Assembly (NCBI RefSeq): GCF_001540865.1
Contig: NC_033629.1
Coordinates: 11,612,060 to 11,676,059 of the forward strand
Source: Ananas comosus
Taxonomy: Eukaryota > Streptophyta > Magnoliopsida > Poales > Bromeliaceae
DNA length: 64,000 nucleotides
Direction of reading: 5' to 3'
Shown here in pieces: positions 1 to 10,834 of the stretch (position 1 is its first letter; each line of letters starts with the position of its first letter). The position numbers and the translations under genes are program-made. The notes below the pieces were generated by a model that made no database searches, had not been told where the DNA came from, and saw only the letters and a program-made list of their open reading frames with translations.

Positions 1-944
1 TCGGCTTAGCAATTTCCTTTGCAGTTCTGCAGATTGCCTGCAAAAGTGCATGGATAAGTAGTGGAACAAAAAAGAAAAAAAGGATTTATATTCACTTGCA
101 AAATTTATGTAAAAACACACTAAAGTTTTCCACATACGGACCTTATCAAGATAAGGCCACATCTGTTCAATAAACTTGTTCAGCCAGTCAATCTTCAGTA
201 AAAGTGAGCATGGAGTTAGTTGCACGAATCACAAGAATAGTTACTCAATTTACCACGATAATGCAATATTGCTCGACTTCTTGAGCAATAAGCATATACG
301 TACTCTATCAACGTCCGGATTTTTCACCCAATAAGGTATTTCAGGAAGCATACGCTGCAAAGATTTCTCATCTAGTTCAACAAGTGGCCTAACAACGGGA
401 TCCTGTCAAATCATTATAAATACAAAAGGTTCGTAAGAATCATACAATCTACCAAAAATACTTCAAGAACTGTTACAAAAATGTTGTTAACTCAACTAAT
501 CAAGTCAAGTAATTAGCCAGGATATCATGCGATGGATGAAATCACGCACATATTATGAAGAACAGCACATATTAACCATTGAATTCACTGTCTACAACAT
601 AATGCGCAACTTATAAGCAAATCAAAATCTGTGACAAGCACAGTAATCACATTAAGCAGGCTTTTCTTTTTCAATGTGCTCGTCCATTAATCAACAATTG
701 ATTCTTATTTCCTCTTGCTTATTATAAGACTAAATGGTTACAATTTAGACAAGCATCCCAAACTATTTCCCAAACTATGCTAATGGTGAGGTCTAGGTCG
801 AGATGTATTTTGCCTTGTTTTGTCACAAAGTTTTCTTAATATTATCAAACCTAATACGCTGTAACTCTAACAGAAGAGCAAAGTATATCTGCAAGCAATG
901 GTTATCAAAAGTGTCTATTATTTTTCTCTACATGGCTTTTAAAG

Positions 945-976
<32 letters not shown>

Positions 977-1776
977 ATATGGCTTTAAAAAGGGTTATTA
1001 TTACATCTTTCTTATTTTCGCAATAATCTATCAGGCTACAAGTAGAGACCAAAGAAGTGTTTATAACAATTTAATAGGCACTCATAGTATTGCTTAAAAA
1101 TACATCAAACTGTGTCTTACTCAACAAAGCGAAAGATTAGTTAGATACTTTCTGTTAGATATAAGAAAAATTAAACAGGCTGGTCGTGAAATTTGTGTGC
1201 AAAATTCTCCAACTGAAGAAACAGTTATTGATTTTTAAAAGTTACAACAAATTTTTAAACAATTTGATCAATAACCTTTTTCTTTGTGAACTATGTAATA
1301 TTAGTTTGTGAAGAGAATTGTGCTTCATTGAACAACAACATAAACTTTTGCATCATTTAAACAAATATATCACTTAATCGCGATCACTGCATCCAATTAC
1401 GCAAATTATTTTGCGACATAACAACAAATTTATGAACAATTGTGATCTGCTTGAAAGATAAATTTTACTTAAACATTACATATCAGAAGGAAAAGTTATC
1501 ATTATATTCTCTTGCATTTGGCATTACAAAACCACAATTAACCAAAAAAAGGGGCAAAAACCAAATTTTTTTTTTAAAAAAAACAAGAACAGAAACCAAA
1601 ATTTCTTTTAATTTCAGAATCAAACAGAACAAGATATTAGCCAAGAAAAATGGGAAAAATGTTACCTTTACATCAGTGGGTTGGAAGTAGATGAAGAGGT
1701 AATAACCCACAACAATCCCCAGAGAAACCCCAATGCCGAATCCAAAGAAACCCAATAAAGTGCTAAAAAAACCCAT
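1..1776 (-). CDS. SYT2: Plant synaptotagmin (SYT1/SYT2 type), 5' part only
   Basis: Four minus-strand exons can be read: exon 1 1666-1776, exon 2 304-402, exon 3 142-192 and exon 4 from 37 off the left edge. All have GT/AG borders and join in frame. The protein starts MGFFSTLLGFFGFGIGVSLG, which with the following residues forms an N-terminal membrane anchor (about residues 5-31). It continues with the family signatures DPVVRPLVELD, LPEIPYWVKNPD, DWLNKF and MWPYLDKAICRTAKEIAKP, which lead into the SMP domain. The SMP domain remainder and the two C2 domains lie outside the window. Known family role: tethers at ER-plasma-membrane contact sites that bind lipids in a Ca2+-dependent way and act in membrane repair and stress tolerance. 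GYYLFIYFQ and the IDWLNK junction look closer to SYT2 than SYT1, but the paralogue assignment is inference. Intron 1 is long (about 1.26 kb). Confidence 0.93.
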
Positions 1777-2204
1777 CTTTAATCCCTCTCTATATCACCC
1801 AAATCTCCCACCACCCACCCCCCAAAAAAAAACCCAAAAATCCCTGTAAAACAAATTAAAAAAGAGGAAAAAAAAAAGGATTTTTTTACAAAATTAAGAA
1901 AGAAAGAAACGGTTGGGGAAAGGGAAAGGAGGGGTTTTGGAAATAAGTAAATGCGAACCAGTGAGCATTAATGTGTGCGAAGGAGGCTTTTTTGGGGCGT
2001 TTCCCACAAGAGGAATTAATGAAGGGGTAGCAATAATAATAATAATAATAATAAAATGAAAAATAATAAATGATAATAATAATAATAATAATCATAATAA
2101 AGAGAGGGGATGGGGAGAGACCCCATTTGAGTATAATTGTGAGTGTCGGTAATGTTGTAAGAAGAGAGAGAAAGAGAAGGAAAGAGGGAGAGAGAGAGAG
2201 AGAG

Positions 2205-2241
<37 letters not shown>

Positions 2242-2300
2242 TGATAGTTACTCTTGCAAATATCAACCACCCCAGCTTATTATTTCCAAGTTTTTTTATA
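1777..2300 (-). promoter_or_regulatory. Upstream region of the synaptotagmin gene with microsatellites
   Basis: This is the presumed 5' UTR and promoter of the minus-strand synaptotagmin gene. It holds an interrupted (AAT)n run at about 2031-2095 and a compound (GA)n(GT)n run at about 2190-2240. On the minus strand the latter reads as (AC)n(CT)n, and long pyrimidine runs of this kind are common near plant transcription starts. No confident TATA box was found. The two-letter and three-letter ORFs across it are microsatellite artefacts. Confidence 0.45.
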
Positions 2301-2997
2301 TGATTTTAAATTAAATTAAACTACCAAATTTGGTAACTAACTTAATGTGCCTTTTAATTATTTTACAGTAACTATCTTTCCATTTTTAATATTTCCTCCT
2401 CAATCTTTAATTATAGTTAAATAACAAAATAAGATTTTTTAAGTATAAAAGTAAAATTTCTAATTTAGAGCTTGAGATAACAATCATTAACTTAGTCCAA
2501 TAATAATAATAATAATTATTATTATTAAGGTGAGATTTTTGGGATCTGCAATAATTGGACCTAAAATATCAAGAGTAAAATAAGGTGAAAATGAAAGGGG
2601 ATAAGAGGAAACATGTGAGCACTTTGATTGGTTTGAAAGGGTCCTCTCTAGCAACTTGTTTGTCATTATTATTAACAGCTCAATAACTATATTATAGGAT
2701 CCCATAGGGGAAGGGATTTTGAAAGCCTCCCCATTACCACAAATCATCTGGAGAGAGACTCGTTCTATGTTGTGGCACTATAGTCTTTGTCCCACCCAAT
2801 AGGTTGCTGCCCGTAGGGATGTCAACGGGTCGGATCGAGTGTGACTTTTTCGAAATTCGAATCCAAACTCGAATTCAAATCCAATTATAAATTCAAAATT
2901 CAAATTCAAAAAATATGCATGGTGATAAAATAACTGGAATAAAGTTATGCTGAACAATTGGTATCCATCATTACTATCTGGTATAATTGGTTGGTAT
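2301..2997. other. Intergenic, no gene seen
   Basis: AT-rich DNA with a short (AAT)n run near 2503-2527. At about 2815 it contains a fragment beginning AGGGATGTCAACGGGTCGGA. This matches the terminal phrase of the degenerate hexamer element at 44511-45231, so it is probably a truncated relative. Confidence 0.4.
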
Positions 2998-3375
2998 CTG
3001 TTAACTATAAAAATATTTAAACATCGTTCTCTAACAGCTTAAGCTTTTAGAGTACAGCAGTTGTCTCGCAGGAAGTCCTGAGTTCGAGTCACGCCAGGCT
3101 CCTAGCATAATTAATTTCCTCCCATTTAATTCAAGTCCACGTCATGGGCCTTGCAAAAAGTCTTGAGCCCAGCCGTGAGGGGGAGTGTTTTTTTCTCTCT
3201 TTTTTTTTTTGAGAGAAATAGGTAGCACGCTACACGCTTCGTTTATTTAATTTAGAAATAAATTTAGCTGGAAATGTGAATCAACTAGGATTCGAATTTC
3301 AGTTAAATATAAAAATGTTTAAACATCATTCTCTAACAGCTTAAAATTTTAGACTACAACGGTTGTTTCACTGTA
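2998..3375 (+). mobile_element. TRIM-like LTR element remnant, interrupted by a SINE
   Basis: Two similar segments flank a short inner part. The first is 2998-3055 (GTTAACTATAAAAATATTTA...CTAACAGCTTAAGC) and the second is 3301-3355 (GTTAAATATAAAAATGTTTA...CTAACAGCTTAAAA). The inner part ends at 3175-3188 with GTGAGGGGGAGTGTT, which looks like a polypurine tract plus LTR start. This fits two short LTRs around a tiny internal region. The SINE at 3199-3301 sits at the polypurine/LTR junction, so the SINE inserted later. No target-site duplication was resolved. Confidence 0.4.
3199..3301 (-). mobile_element. tRNA-derived SINE, 5'-truncated
   Basis: Read on the minus strand it carries the family's body (GATTCACATTTCCAGC, then AAATAAACGAAGC, then GTAGCGTGCTACC) and ends in a poly-A tract (poly-T at 3199-3210 on plus). 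The 5' half with box A is missing. It is inserted within the TRIM-like element. Confidence 0.6.
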
Positions 3376-4409
3376 TCTCAATCGCCAACCATGAGGTAAG
3401 GAGTTGATTTTTTTGCATATGCCTTTGTCAAGGTAAAGATTTAGCCTTAGTGGCAAGGTGCAAATTATGGAATTACAAAATATTGCATTTTATTATTTTG
3501 TAATCCATAAAAGTGGGATAAGCATGTTTCAAATCCATTGACTTTTTATTAAACAAGTAACTGTGAAACGATAGTTTTCGCGAAATCTTCCGTTGAACTA
3601 AATATCATTTTTAGCTAAACATCAGTTACAAGAAAATAGGCAAATTTACCTTCTTTCTTTAGTGCTTTAAGGTGATTATTTGAAATCTCTCTTGCTGGGA
3701 AAAATTCATTTATTTTTGGCCTCAAATGGTGTCAACTCCCTTGGATTAGATATATAGGAGAGTTTAAAAAGTTAAGTGTTCATCGGCACGGACTCTATCT
3801 ATCATGCTAATAATATATCAGTACGATTTGCTCCAATGATACAATTCAAAATCATCTTTTCTTAAAATTAGTAAGTTATTTTTTCAATCAAATTTAAAAA
3901 ATTTGATAAGACTAAACAATTAGAATATTTTACTGCTAAATAAAATAAATATTTTATTTCATTATACGTCGACATATATGCGTTTTTTTTTTTTTTTTCG
4001 TAATGGGCATATATTGGCGTAACATAACATGCACTATATCGTATTGTGCCAGTAAATTTTCAATACGATTTCATGCCTCGTCATTCAGATTCTTTGGAGG
4101 GATCTCATTCCATTTAAAGCATTGAGTATGGGATATTTAGATTTCTCCACATGGCTATCACCATCAACATTACTGATCCTGATAGCAACCATTGTCCATT
4201 GAAGGGAATTCCAGAACCCTTGTTATCGCAATTTCAAAATTTACAGATGATGGAGAGGACCACCCAACTAATTATTATTATTATTATTATTATTGAGAGA
4301 GAAAATTAGGAAGTTAACTGCTTCATTCACTTTTTTCTTAAAAACAAATTAAGCTAGAAATTTAAAAATATAAACTAACTAAGCTTCAAACTTAAAACCT
4401 CATGCACCT
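3376..4409. other. Intergenic, no gene seen
   Basis: AT-rich sequence without coding potential on either strand. It has a poly-T run at about 3985-3999 and a short (ATT)n run at about 4271-4294. Confidence 0.4.
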
Positions 4410-4421
4410 ACCATCAAATCT

Positions 4422-4576
4422 ATTTTTTTGGAGAGATAGATAGCACGCTACCCGCTTCGTTTATTTCATTTAAAAATAAACTTAGCCGGAAACGTGAATC
4501 AACTATGATTCGAACTTAGGTCTCGGGTACCAATCACCAAGCCCTTCGCCACTTGCTCTAGGAACAGTCGGTACCA
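4422..4576 (-). mobile_element. tRNA-derived SINE, full-length with target-site duplication
   Basis: A full-length copy in minus orientation. From its 5' end it has a box-A-like GAGCAAGTGGCGAAGGGC, then a box-B-like GTTCGAATC, the conserved body, and a 3' A-tract (T-run at 4423-4429 on plus). It is flanked by a direct repeat ACCATCAAATCT at 4410-4421 and 4577-4588, the target-site duplication expected of SINE retroposition. This copy defines the element's ends best. Confidence 0.8.
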
Positions 4577-4588
4577 ACCATCAAATCT

Positions 4589-5223
4589 TAAAAATGTAAA
4601 ACAACTGAGTTTGGAATGTGTTAATATAGCATTTTGATGTGTGGTCAAAGTGGCATCTGTTTCTTTCTTCTGCACTCAATGAAAAGCAGGTAACACTCAT
4701 AGCATTGAGCCATTGACAGATAGCCCAAGAGCCTGAAATTAGCTGAATGTCACATTCTTCTTAATTTCCCAGTTATTTTTTTCAGCAATGACAATGCAGA
4801 AGAAGAGTAGAAGAGAAGAGTTTGTCTCCTATTCTAAGTTGCATAGAGTAATCTGTTGTCGCAATACATAGCTATACTTATTTATACATACGGTCTTTTG
4901 CTGTCACTTAGGGCTCGTTTGTTTCACCAAAGGTGAAGTTCAGAGTAAAGTGGACTTTCGGATAACTAAACTTTAGGTAAAAATAACGTTTCTCTTGTTT
5001 ATGTAGTTGTGGAATTAAATTTTTTTTAATTCTATTGTTTATTTGACAGAAAATAAATGACATAAAAGTGGGCACGGGAGAGATGGATTACTATGTTTTT
5101 ACTTTTTTGTTTTCGTTTTTCACTTTAGCAAGGAGTGAGCCAAATACAATTACGCTATTTTGGGGAGTTTGAGATTCGACCAAAAGAACCAAACTACGAA
5201 AATAAATATTTACAGTCAAAATA
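4589..5223. other. Intergenic, no gene seen
   Basis: No gene-like ORF. At about 4911 the phrase GGGCTCGTTTGTTTCACC resembles the terminus of hAT-type MITEs, but no matching opposite end was found. The 69-residue ORF at 5135-5344 overlaps the foldback MITE and is not believed. Confidence 0.35.
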
Positions 5224-5446
5224 TTATGGATATAGTCCCCAGACAAAATTATTAGGGGATTGTTCAGATGGGCACCACATGGCGAGTGGCGCCCATCCCA
5301 ATTACCATCCAGTAAAATTTTTTTTTAATTTAATTTTAATCTAATAAAAATAATATTTTTATTGAACGATTGGAATGGACGCCACTCATCATGTGGTGCC
5401 CATTTGGATGATTCTAAATAATTTTGTTTGGAGACTATGTCCATAA
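5224..5446. mobile_element. Foldback MITE (about 220 bp)
   Basis: The two ends are long inverted repeats. The left arm is 5224-5290 (ATGGATATAGTCCCCAGAC, then GATGGGCACCACATGG). The right arm at 5365-5446 reads, reverse-complemented, ATGGACATAGTCTCCAAAC, then AATGGGCACCACATGA. The arms also share AGTGGCG(C/T)CCAT. The central spacer is AT-rich and non-coding. No transposase and no certain target-site duplication were seen. Confidence 0.65.
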
Positions 5447-5589
5447 AATTTTTTTTTTGACGGTGAAACGGACAAAACCATATCTTCACGTGTGTTCTTA
5501 CTATTACAGTCGAGACTTATGAACCTCACATGCATGCCTGCAGCAATGCTGTTAATATTTCATCCGCATAAAATGCAGACACCACATAA

Positions 5590-5680
5590 AATGCTCACAG
5601 GACACTTGTAAAGTACTTGGACACTTGTAAAGTACTTGTGACATAAAATGCTCACAAGATGCTTGTGAGGGTGTGTTTGG
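5590..5680 (+). repeat. Short direct repeats
   Basis: The phrase ACACTTGTAAAGTACTTG occurs twice in tandem, flanked by two copies of ACATAAAATGCTCACA. This is a small local duplication in non-coding DNA. Confidence 0.6.
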
Positions 5681-5741
5681 GAGTGGCTTCTTTGTTCTAG
5701 AAAATGGCAACATATTATCACCTCGTTCATTTTTTCAATAA

Positions 5742-6174
5742 GGGAAAATTTTAAATACCCCCTATGGTTTTACTTTTTCTCACTTTTATACTATATAGTT
5801 TAAAGTTTATCAAGTTAGTACCATGTGGTTTTGCACTTTTTTACTTTAGTATCCTGTGGTTTAAAGTGTATCAAGTTAGTACCCTGTGGTTTCGCACTTT
5901 CTCACTTAAGTACCATGTGGTTTCGCACTTTCTCACTTTAGTACCCTGTGGTTTAAAAACTATAGGGTATTAACTTGATATAAAAATAAAATCACAGGGT
6001 ACTAACTTGATACAAAAATAAAATCACAGAGTACTAACTTGATACACTTTAAACCACAGGGTACTAAAGTGAGAAAGTGAGAAACCACAGGGTACTAACT
6101 TGATACACTTTAAACCACAGGGTACTAAAATAAAAAAGTACAAAACCACAGGAGTTTTTTTTGAAGTTTTCTCT
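5742..6174. mobile_element. Foldback element built on the phrase CCCTGTGGTTT, copy 1
   Basis: The left half repeats TTTAGTACCCTGTGGTTT and AAGTGTATCAAGTTAGTACC several times. The right half repeats the reverse complement (AAACCACAGGGTACTAA, CTTGATACACTTTAAACC). The ends are GGAAAATTTTAAATACCCC and GAGTTTTTTTTGAAGTTTTC. The whole unit could fold into one long hairpin. Related copies lie at 17643-18047 and 30097-30517. Confidence 0.75.
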
Positions 6175-8020
6175 TATTTTTTTACCACTTACATTAAAGA
6201 GAGTAGATAAGTGTGTTTGAAAGTTTGGCGCATTTATATAAAACTAGTCTAGCAATCCGCGCGATATAACGGATAAAAATTATAATAAAAATTTATAAAT
6301 TAAAAATAAAAAAATAAAAATAAAAATATGATTGGTTAATAATATAAAAAATATATTAGATTAAATTAGAATGAGAATAGAACTCAGAGGAGAACCAAAA
6401 AAGAAAATGAAAAGAAAACTATAGGAAAATAAAAATTGTTGCATAGATAGGAATTTTAAAAAAAAATTAATGCAAGAATAAAAAAGGAAGAAAAAAAATT
6501 CTGGAGGTGATTTCGTTGAGGTTGGTTTTGTTATTCGATGAATTATAACGGATTTCGATTTCTTCTTTTTTACATCAAAATCAAATTAAAAAAAGTAATT
6601 AAAATAAAATAAAATTAGTAAAGAAATAAATAGAGGGAAAAAAATATTTTTAAAATTCATTGAAATATAAAATCTCACCTGAAAGAAGGCTTTAGATTCA
6701 TAACTCAAAATCAAATCAAAATTGTAAAAATTAGTATTTAGAAATAATTAATAATAATTTGGAACCTATAAATATTATTTTAATTCTCAAAGATAATGTA
6801 TCGAATAGCTGGCGTGCATGGTAAGCAATCATGATGTCGCAATATCCAAACAAATGATATCCTTGCAGACCTCTTCCTAAATCCAAAAAAAGAATCTCAT
6901 ATTAGAAGAATTTGATTAAAAAGCAAAAAAAATCGTAGGAAGATAAAGAGAAAATTTTAGAATGTCGATGATGAAATAGTCGAATTAGACTTCAAAGGCG
7001 ACAAAGGAGGGAGGTTTGAAAGGAGATAACATAGGGGGTCGTAGTGAAACTTCTTGGCATAGCAGCGAATGCTCTAGCAATCTGTACCACATCCACAAAA
7101 AATTACATCATCACCAACTCCTCCGTTAATGGGGAGAGAGAGTGTGAGGATGATGAAGAAGATGAAAACGAAGATTTAAGATAGAAATCTACACTATAAT
7201 GCTATGAAGTTTGGAAAAATATAAGTCTATGTAGAAATCTACACTTTTAAATTTAGAATGTATATTTTGAAAAAGTATGAAGGTTTTGAAAAAATATGAA
7301 GAGTACGGAGATGAGAGAGTGTACGTTTTGAAAAGCATGAAGTGTGGAGAGATGAGAATGTGTACATTTTGAAAAGTATAAAAGATGGGGAGATGAGATA
7401 GTGTATGTTTTAGAAAAATATGAAGGAAGGTGAAGTGTTATACGTTTTGGAAAAAGATGAGAATATGTCGAGGGAGGCAAAGGGGTATACCTTTTTGGAA
7501 GAGACGAGGGGAGTGTACGATGAGGGGGATGGAATGGTGGAGCCCACAACCCAAACAACTTAAGTGAAGAAAATATCGTTACGTGGCATATTTTATTGGA
7601 GATTAATATAATAGTAGATGGAAAGATGGAGCTCACAACCCAAACAACTCAAGTGAAGAAAATATCTTCACGTGGCATATTTTATTAGGGATTAATATAA
7701 CAGTACAGATAGATAGTATAGATTACTGAGTTACATCCTAAATTTATGTTTTGATCTTTTTTATTAAGTTATGTAGTTTTTTATAATAACATAACTAAAT
7801 ATTCATAAAATTATATTATAATTTGTTTATATTTTAAAATAAAATAAATTATTTTTAGCCTAATAAATTATGGCCATCAACACATTATTATTATTATTAT
7901 TATTATAAAAAATTAAAATCAAACTACTATTAAGAGTGTTTAGGTACAAAGCATAAACTATCACTGAACTGCTTAAAACTTTTTAATAAAATATAACAAT
8001 AATATAATATATAATAAAAT
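6175..8020. repeat. Intergenic repeat block with tandem repeats
   Basis: No gene seen. At 7260-7450 there is a tandem repeat of about 41 bp (GTACGTTTTGAAAAGCATGA, then GGAGATGAGA; starts near 7280, 7321, 7362, 7403 and 7441). At about 7536-7712 an 89-bp segment containing CACAACCCAAACAACT and TGGCATATTTTATT is duplicated in tandem. The region starts near 6241 with ACTAGTCTAGCAATCCGCGC, which could be one end of an unclassified transposon. Its class is unknown. Confidence 0.45.
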
Positions 8021-8089
8021 AAAATGAAACTCGTAGCCCCCGATCCCGTCCCGAGTGTCGCGGCCCCAAACGAGCAAATCCGATGCCGC

Positions 8090-8096
8090 TATAAAA
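8090..8096 (+). promoter_or_regulatory. Possible TATA box of the RMR-type gene
   Basis: TATAAAA lies in a GC-rich context just before the first RMR coding block. If it is real, the transcript would start near 8120, only about 15 bases before the conserved VHLKSKPF coding segment. That would leave no room for a start codon. It may therefore be a chance match or a rearranged promoter. Confidence 0.35.
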
Positions 8097-10834
8097 ACGA
8101 GCACCACCCGCGCGCGCCCCCTCCGACGCTCTCGTCCACCTCAAATCCAAGCCCTTCCCCTTCACCTTCCTCGACGCCCCCGCTCGATTTGGTAACGATC
8201 TCTTCCTCCTCTTCCTCCTCCTCCTCCTCCACTTGTCACATGCACTGCACATCTCCCTTTGATTGCTCTCGTACACTCTATTTGGGATCGGATTCTATGG
8301 ATTGGGCATTTGAGGTCGGGATCTGTTGTTTGGGATTAATGTGGCTTGATTTGAATCCTATTGCTTATGTTTATGTTTAATCTTTAGCTATGTGTCTGTT
8401 GATGCTGAATCTAGGGGGAATTGGAAATGATTAGTAATTTTGTGAACTCGAGTGGATTTTGGAACAAATGTGATTTGTTTTGGAATCTGTTGTTTATTTT
8501 GCTCTTTGATTCTTAGTCTTGTAACTAAAATGGAATTTTTGGATGCTTACGGTTTTCCTATCCTTCAGAAGCTTAAATCAAAGTCAGAATCTCAAATCAG
8601 GGTAAATCGGATCTCAATTTGATTCAAATTGTTTCATTTTTCTTTTTCCACAGCAAATCGGTTCTTACATTGTCCGACTTACTTAACATTATTGAAATAC
8701 ATCCAAATTGGACGAAATAGTTAAAATCATGGACCAACGAGCTTCCAAACAAAGGAATCGAGAAAAAAAGTGAAGTAGAAAACCAGCGATTTGTATGGAG
8801 CAAAAACAATATTTTCTTTAGGTGCTTCAAATCCTAGAATTTTATAGAGTTAGAATTGTAGTTGTTCTGAATCTGTTGTTTGGACTGGTCAGTTTATGAG
8901 GTGTTAATTGGTTCACAAGGATTTTATGGAATTTCTCATAATATGATCAATTCGTCACATTTGAGGTAGGATTTGGTGAGAATTTATAGCCATTATAGTG
9001 ATACAAGCACTAAATATCCCTTTGATAAACTAGTTATATATTCTTTCTTTAAATAGTTATATTATGATATGACAACTAAACACATTCAAGTGATTCTCTA
9101 TTTTTTTGGCCCAAATAACAACACGGACTAGAATTTCGGGTAAACTCCAATTTTCCCAAACAAAAAAGGGGAGGATTCTAAATGACTTATACTGATTCTG
9201 TTAAGCTGAACTCCTTTTAGTTCTATTTCGATTTGGTTCCGGACATAGTGTAGTCTTGCTTATCTGCAGAAGTGAAGCAATGCCAATGGGATTGATTTCT
9301 TTGATTGTGATCCTTTTCCAGCTGTTCCAATTGACAGCTCTGGGATTTGTGGTTCTTTGCATGTTGCCGACCCGATATACGCTTGCTCACCCCTTCAGAA
9401 TGTCTGGAGTAGCTCCGGGGGAGGAGATGCGGCGAAGTTCGTGCTGATCTCGAGAGGCCTTTGCAGCTTTGAGGAAAAGGTTAGGGTTGCCCAGGAAGGT
9501 GGATTCGATGCGGCAATCATCTACGACGATCAAGAGAAGAGCAGCTTGTACTCAAGTAAGTAGATTTGTTTGTATCCTAGTAAATGTAACGGATACTGAG
9601 TTCCAAAGAATTGGTGAAATTTTTCAAGCTGTCTTGAAGTGGATTCTTGTTTCTGATAAATGATGATAAAAAAGGGAGGCATTTTTTTTATCAGATGTTT
9701 TCTGCCTTTCCCAATTTCAATTCTGGTTATTGAAAGACCTAAGGGCTTGATTAAATGTTCCTGAACTTTTTGTATTGTGAGATTATTAATTCTTCCACTA
9801 TTTCTACTTCATACATGACTTTTAGTTTCTTTCCACTAACCTAATTTCAAAATCTGTTTTTACCTTAGTGATAGGGAACACTGAGGGTATAAACATACAT
9901 GCAGTTTTTATTTCAAAGATGGCGGGAGAGACCCTTAAGAAGTTCACAAGGGGTGAAGATGGGGAATGCTGCATAGGCTCTTCAATTGACGAGACAACTG
10001 GGACGGTGTTGGTGATTTCTTTTGTTTCTCTTGTTGTCATAATATCTGTTCTTGCGGCTTTTCTCTTTGCTCGGAATTGCCGGCTTCTCCGGCGCGGAGT
10101 CCATAGCCAGCCCACTAGCATGAAGAGGCAGGCAGTGGAAGTCCTCCCTTGCTTCACATTCAAAACTGCTTACTTAAATAGCAAACGAAATGCAGAGACA
10201 TGTGCTATTTGTCTTGAAGACTACCAAGATGGAGAGATGATCAGAGTTCTTCCCTGCGAACATGGTAAATGGATCTACAATTCCATTGTATTTATTTATT
10301 TTAATGAAAATTTCATGAATGCATATTAATGAGAAGAATAACCAAATGATTTAGAGTTAGTTCTAAATTTATACTTACGTTCAGAAGTATTAAGTGATGG
10401 TTATCTCTTAGGACAATTGATGAGGAATTTCATAGCCTACTTCTGCTCTGTTGCTGAGCATCGTTTACAATATATTGGATAGGATAGAATATTCCATAAT
10501 CCAACAGAAATGTTCCTTGATGGCCATATCAGAAATTTTACAAAAGTTGGAACATTGGATAGTAGAATTAAAGCTTCTTATATCAAGGTGCATTGGAAAG
10601 AAGTTGAGAGACAAGGTATTAAGTGAAAGCTGGTAAAACTCGGATGCCCTATTTCAAAATGTACTACAGTCTACAGTTAAGATAAGGTCTATACATCTTA
10701 ACCTTTGTTTAACTGATTATGACTGGAGATTTTCTTTTTCTGCAGAATATCACGCAGTATGCGTAGACTCTTGGCTTACAAAATGGGGCACATTCTGCCC
10801 TGTGTGCAAGCAGGAAGTAAACTCTGGAGAGTAA
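8095..10834 (+). CDS. RMR1: RMR-type PA-TM-RING receptor, start and signal peptide not found
   Basis: Four exons join in phase: to 8191, 9322-9555, 9869-10264 and 10746-10834. The product has a luminal protease-associated domain (LKSKPFPFTFLDAPARFAVP, ICGSLHVADPIYACSPL, GLCSFEEKVRVAQEGGFDAAIIYDD, IGNTEGINIHAVFISK). One transmembrane helix follows (around VLVISFVSLVVIISVLAAFL), then a cytosolic RING-H2 (CAICLEDY, LPCEHEYHAVC, CPVC). RMR proteins act as vacuolar sorting receptors and candidate membrane E3 ligases. In the first coding block the reading frame is closed upstream by TAA at 8092-8094 and has no ATG. The first in-frame ATG comes only after the PA core, in exon 3. The stop TAA at 10832 overlaps a usable donor (GTAAGC at 10831), so a longer tail is possible. 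The gene may be 5'-damaged, have an unrecognised upstream exon, or contain an assembly error. Confidence 0.82.

Noticed and set aside
1886..2303. ORFs over the (GA)n(GT)n and (AAT)n tracts
   Set aside because: Proteins made of repeated Thr-His, Leu-Ser or Ile/Tyr are translations of microsatellites.
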